DNA of 64,000 nucleotides from the NCBI RefSeq assembly GCF_020216065.1, contig NZ_JAIWNA010000002.1, forward strand, positions 1 through 64,000. Direction: 5' to 3'. Every line of letters starts with the position of its first letter. The stretch's first letter is position 1. Positions 61,863 to 64,000 of the stretch are shown in pieces. A model generated the notes under the pieces. It had not been told where the DNA came from and did no database searches. It saw only the letters and a list, made by a program, of their open reading frames with translations. The stretch comes from Nocardia rosealba (lineage in GTDB: Bacteria; Actinomycetota; Actinomycetes; Mycobacteriales; Mycobacteriaceae). The translations under genes and the position numbers were made by a program.

Positions 61863-63374
61863 CTAGTAGGCGAAAGACAGCGGTTCGACAGGTTCGGCGC
61901 GGTGTTTGCCGCCACCGCTGCCGTCGTCGGGGCCGGAATCGTCGTGCTGCGACGTGGTCGAATCCGGCGCCGGGCCCGCGACGGTGTACCGATGCATGAG
62001 GTAATACCAGACCACCGCGAGCGCACCGTAGAGCGCCGTGAACACGATCAGTGAGAACAGCACGGTGCCCGGTGCGTGGTCCGAGACACCCTGGTCCACG
62101 GTCATGCGGATGGTGAGGTCGCCCGCGAGGTCGGGAACGACCACCCAGGGCTGGCGCCCCATCTCGGTGAACACCCAGCCCGCACTGTTGGCCAGGAACG
62201 GCGTCGGGATGGCGAGCAGGCTCAGCCAGGCGAACCAGCGCCGGTCGGGGGCGCGACCACCTCGGGTCGCCCAGAAACCGGCGAGCAGCAGCACCATCGG
62301 GCCGGCGAGCAGGCCGACCATGGTGCGGAACGACCAGTAGGTGACGAACAGATTCGGCCGGTAAGTGCCCGGCCCGTATTGCTCGACATAGGAACGTTGC
62401 AGATCCTCGACGCCCTGCAAGGTCACGCCGGTGAACTGATCCTTGGCAAGGAACGACAGCACATACGGAACCTCGATCAGGTGCTCCACGCTGTCGCAGT
62501 TGTTGTGTGTGCCGACGGTGAGCACCGAGAACTTCGGGTCCGTCGCCGTGTGACACAGCGATTCCGCCGAGGCCATCTTCATCGGCTGCTGATCGAACAT
62601 GATCTTGCCCTGGATATCGCCCGTGAGTGCCACCACCACGATCGACGCCGCCACCACATACAGCGAACCGCGGGCCGCGGGACGCCAGAGCGTGGTGGCT
62701 TCGGACTGTTTCACCGCGTCACCGCTGCGCATATTGCGCACCATGAACCAGCCGCAGATACCGGCCACGAACACCGACGCGGTGAGGAACGCACCGGCGA
62801 CCACATGCGGGAACGCCGCCAGCGTCGTGTTGTTGGTGAGCAACGTCCAGATGCTGTCCAGTTCGGCCCGGCCGGTCTCGGGATTGAATCGCGCACCGAC
62901 CGGATGCTGCATGAACGAGTTGGCCGCGATGATGAAATAGGCCGACGCGTTCACCCCGATGGCCACCAGCCAGATCGTGGCCAGGTGAACGAGTTTGGGC
63001 AGCCGGGACCAGCCGAAGATCCACAGTCCGATGAAGGTCGATTCGAGGAAGAAGGCGACCAATGCTTCCAAAGCCAAAGGGGCGCCGAAGATATCGCCGA
63101 CGAAACGGGAGTACTCGCTCCAGTTCATCCCGAACTGGAACTCCTGCACGATGCCGGTGGCCACGCCGATCGCGAAATTGATCAGGAACAATCTGCCGAA
63201 GAATTTGGTGAGCCGATACCATTTCTCGTCGCCGGTGACGACCCACGCGGTCTGCATTCCCGCGACGATGGGAGCAAGACCGATGGTGAGCGGTACGAAG
63301 ATGAAGTGATACACCGTGGTGATACCGAATTGCCACCTCGAGATATCGACGGTGCTCATCGCCAGCGTACTCAT
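61863..63374 (-). CDS. cydA: Cytochrome bd oxidase subunit I
   Basis: This 503-residue protein has the CydA layout: RWQFGITTVYHFIFVPLTIG with the haem-ligand His (near 23), GIVQEFQFGMNWSEYSRF with the conserved Glu, GAPLALEALVAFFLESTFI, KMASAES in the Q-loop, and GRQPWVVVP near residue 390. It ends PLSFAY. It carries haem b558/b595 sites and, with CydB, reduces oxygen with quinol. The ATG at 63374 has GGAG seven bases upstream. No cydB, cydD or cydC follows; the next gene is the GN-repeat protein. Confidence 0.94.
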   Translation of the reverse strand: MSTLAMSTVDISRWQFGITTVYHFIFVPLTIGLAPIVAGMQTAWVVTGDEKWYRLTKFFGRLFLINFAIGVATGIVQEFQFGMNWSEYSRFVGDIFGAPLALEALVAFFLESTFIGLWIFGWSRLPKLVHLATIWLVAIGVNASAYFIIAANSFMQHPVGARFNPETGRAELDSIWTLLTNNTTLAAFPHVVAGAFLTASVFVAGICGWFMVRNMRSGDAVKQSEATTLWRPAARGSLYVVAASIVVVALTGDIQGKIMFDQQPMKMASAESLCHTATDPKFSVLTVGTHNNCDSVEHLIEVPYVLSFLAKDQFTGVTLQGVEDLQRSYVEQYGPGTYRPNLFVTYWSFRTMVGLLAGPMVLLLAGFWATRGGRAPDRRWFAWLSLLAIPTPFLANSAGWVFTEMGRQPWVVVPDLAGDLTIRMTVDQGVSDHAPGTVLFSLIVFTALYGALAVVWYYLMHRYTVAGPAPDSTTSQHDDSGPDDGSGGGKHRAEPVEPLSFAY

Positions 63375-63473
63375 CGTCGGTCTCCTGCCGTCGTTATGAA
63401 CTGTCGCCGAAGCAGACGCCTGTGCGCCGTTGTCCAGAGGAGCGTCGAACGTGGTGTTCTCGGCGGGCGGGGT

Positions 63474-64000
63474 TCAGGACCCGAGCGATACCGCTGCTTC
63501 GGAGGTCTCGACCAGGAAGGTGAAGGTCTCCTGGAAGTACAGCCGCACCGTTTCGGCGTCGTGGCTGAGGTAGCCGATGGAGAGGTCTTGGCCGATGGCG
63601 AGTTCGAAGTCGCCGCCGCGGGTGGTGAGGGCGAATCCGCCGGTGATGGCCGGTGCCCAGATGATCTCGCCGTCGATGAGGCGTTCGATGTGGGTGCGGA
63701 TGGGGTGGCCGTGGTCGGAGGTTTCGCTGACCTTGGTGTAGAGGTCGGCGCTGAGCAGTACCGAATACGGTCCCTGGACGCCGGCCAGGCGCAACTCGGT
63801 GAGGGCATGGGAAACGGCGTCGGGGATGTCGACGACATTGCCGGGCAGGGCGACGGGGGAGTTGGAGGCGGCGGCGCGGATGCCGGTGATGCCCGCGGCG
63901 GCATAGCCTTCGAAGATCGCGCGGTCTTCGGCGAAGGCGATTTTCTGGGCGGCGTCTTTGAGGTTGTCGAGGTCGGCGTCGGGGGCGCCGCGTTCGATGT
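63474..64000 (-). CDS. Type 1 encapsulin shell protein (partial, N-terminus outside the window)
   Basis: The minus-strand frame from the right edge to the stop at 63474-63476 gives about 175 residues. It reads IERGAPDADLDNLKDAAQKI at the edge, then FEGYAAAGITGIRAAAS, LAGVQGPYSVLLSADLYTKV, GEIIWAPAITGGFALTTRGG and AIGQDLSIGYLSHDAETVRL. These match the HK97-fold encapsulin family (M. tuberculosis Cfp29 type) over its last two thirds. Full encapsulins have about 265 residues, so about 90 are missing to the right. The usual DyP peroxidase cargo gene would also be off the right edge. The stop is 99 bases from cydA. Confidence 0.88.
   Translation of the reverse strand, partial: IERGAPDADLDNLKDAAQKIAFAEDRAIFEGYAAAGITGIRAAASNSPVALPGNVVDIPDAVSHALTELRLAGVQGPYSVLLSADLYTKVSETSDHGHPIRTHIERLIDGEIIWAPAITGGFALTTRGGDFELAIGQDLSIGYLSHDAETVRLYFQETFTFLVETSEAAVSLGS

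Overview
The window looks like the chromosome of a high-GC mycolic-acid actinobacterium (order Mycobacteriales), most likely Nocardia or a close relative. This rests on GC-rich codon use, many GTG starts and 4-nt stop/start overlaps. It also rests on gene order: from about 0.3 to 20.8 kb the order matches, as I remember it, the Mycobacterium tuberculosis block Rv1691-Rv1713 (TPR protein, HAD phosphatase, small protein, tlyA, nadK, recN, steA, steB/mctB, pyrG, Nudix, xerD, parA-like, scpA, scpB, rluB-type synthase, cmk, der). The species is inferred, not proven.

0-20.8 kb is a housekeeping region. It opens with a 5S rRNA gene and a strong terminator. Next comes a 964-residue protein made of a long RGG-repeat region fused to a TPR-like C-terminus, then genes for rRNA modification (tlyA, rluB), NAD kinase, DNA repair (recN), septation and envelope (steA, steB), CTP synthesis (pyrG), dimer resolution and chromosome organisation (xerD, parA-like, scpA, scpB), and der. 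Most genes are translationally coupled. The rluB product carries a second, shorter [11 protein letters not shown]-rich extension.

20.8-26.1 kb holds a TetR/hydrolase divergent pair with a tandem-repeat operator, a YggT-like protein, and a divergent aspartokinase / homoserine-dehydrogenase-like pair. The dehydrogenase-like protein has lost its catalytic segment and looks like a pseudoenzyme. 26.1-31 kb is a cluster of small stress-type genes: a small membrane protein behind adjacent LexA-like and CRP-like sites, an unannotated 51-residue gene, a metallophosphoesterase, a nucleotidyltransferase-BON fusion, a KGG-motif protein, a DUF6328 protein, a frameshifted iron-permease-like gene, a Cys-rich protein and an SRPBCC protein.

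31-41 kb contains an FMN reductase-SnoaL fusion divergent from an ECF41-type sigma factor that also carries a SnoaL domain, an SDR, an epoxide hydrolase, an ArsR-SRPBCC fusion with a DHFR-like partner, a CsbD protein, and an MFS transporter / GH65 phosphorylase / beta-phosphoglucomutase operon for disaccharide use. 41-53.7 kb contains a lipoprotein, an OhrR-like regulator with a DUF5313 protein, a YbdK-type ligase with a VOC protein, an ATP-grasp/CocE-hydrolase pair, a membrane protein, a sugar dehydrogenase lipoprotein, a DJ-1/PfpI protein with an HxlR regulator, and a hydrolase/TetR divergent pair with two near-identical palindromic operators.

53.7-64 kb holds a PLP decarboxylase, an acyl-CoA synthetase with a regulator, topoisomerase IB, a P450 with an unusual I-helix, a GN-repeat secreted protein, a cydA without an adjacent cydB, and, cut by the window end, the C-terminal two thirds of a type 1 encapsulin shell protein. 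I saw no CRISPR array, insertion sequence, prophage or tRNA gene.
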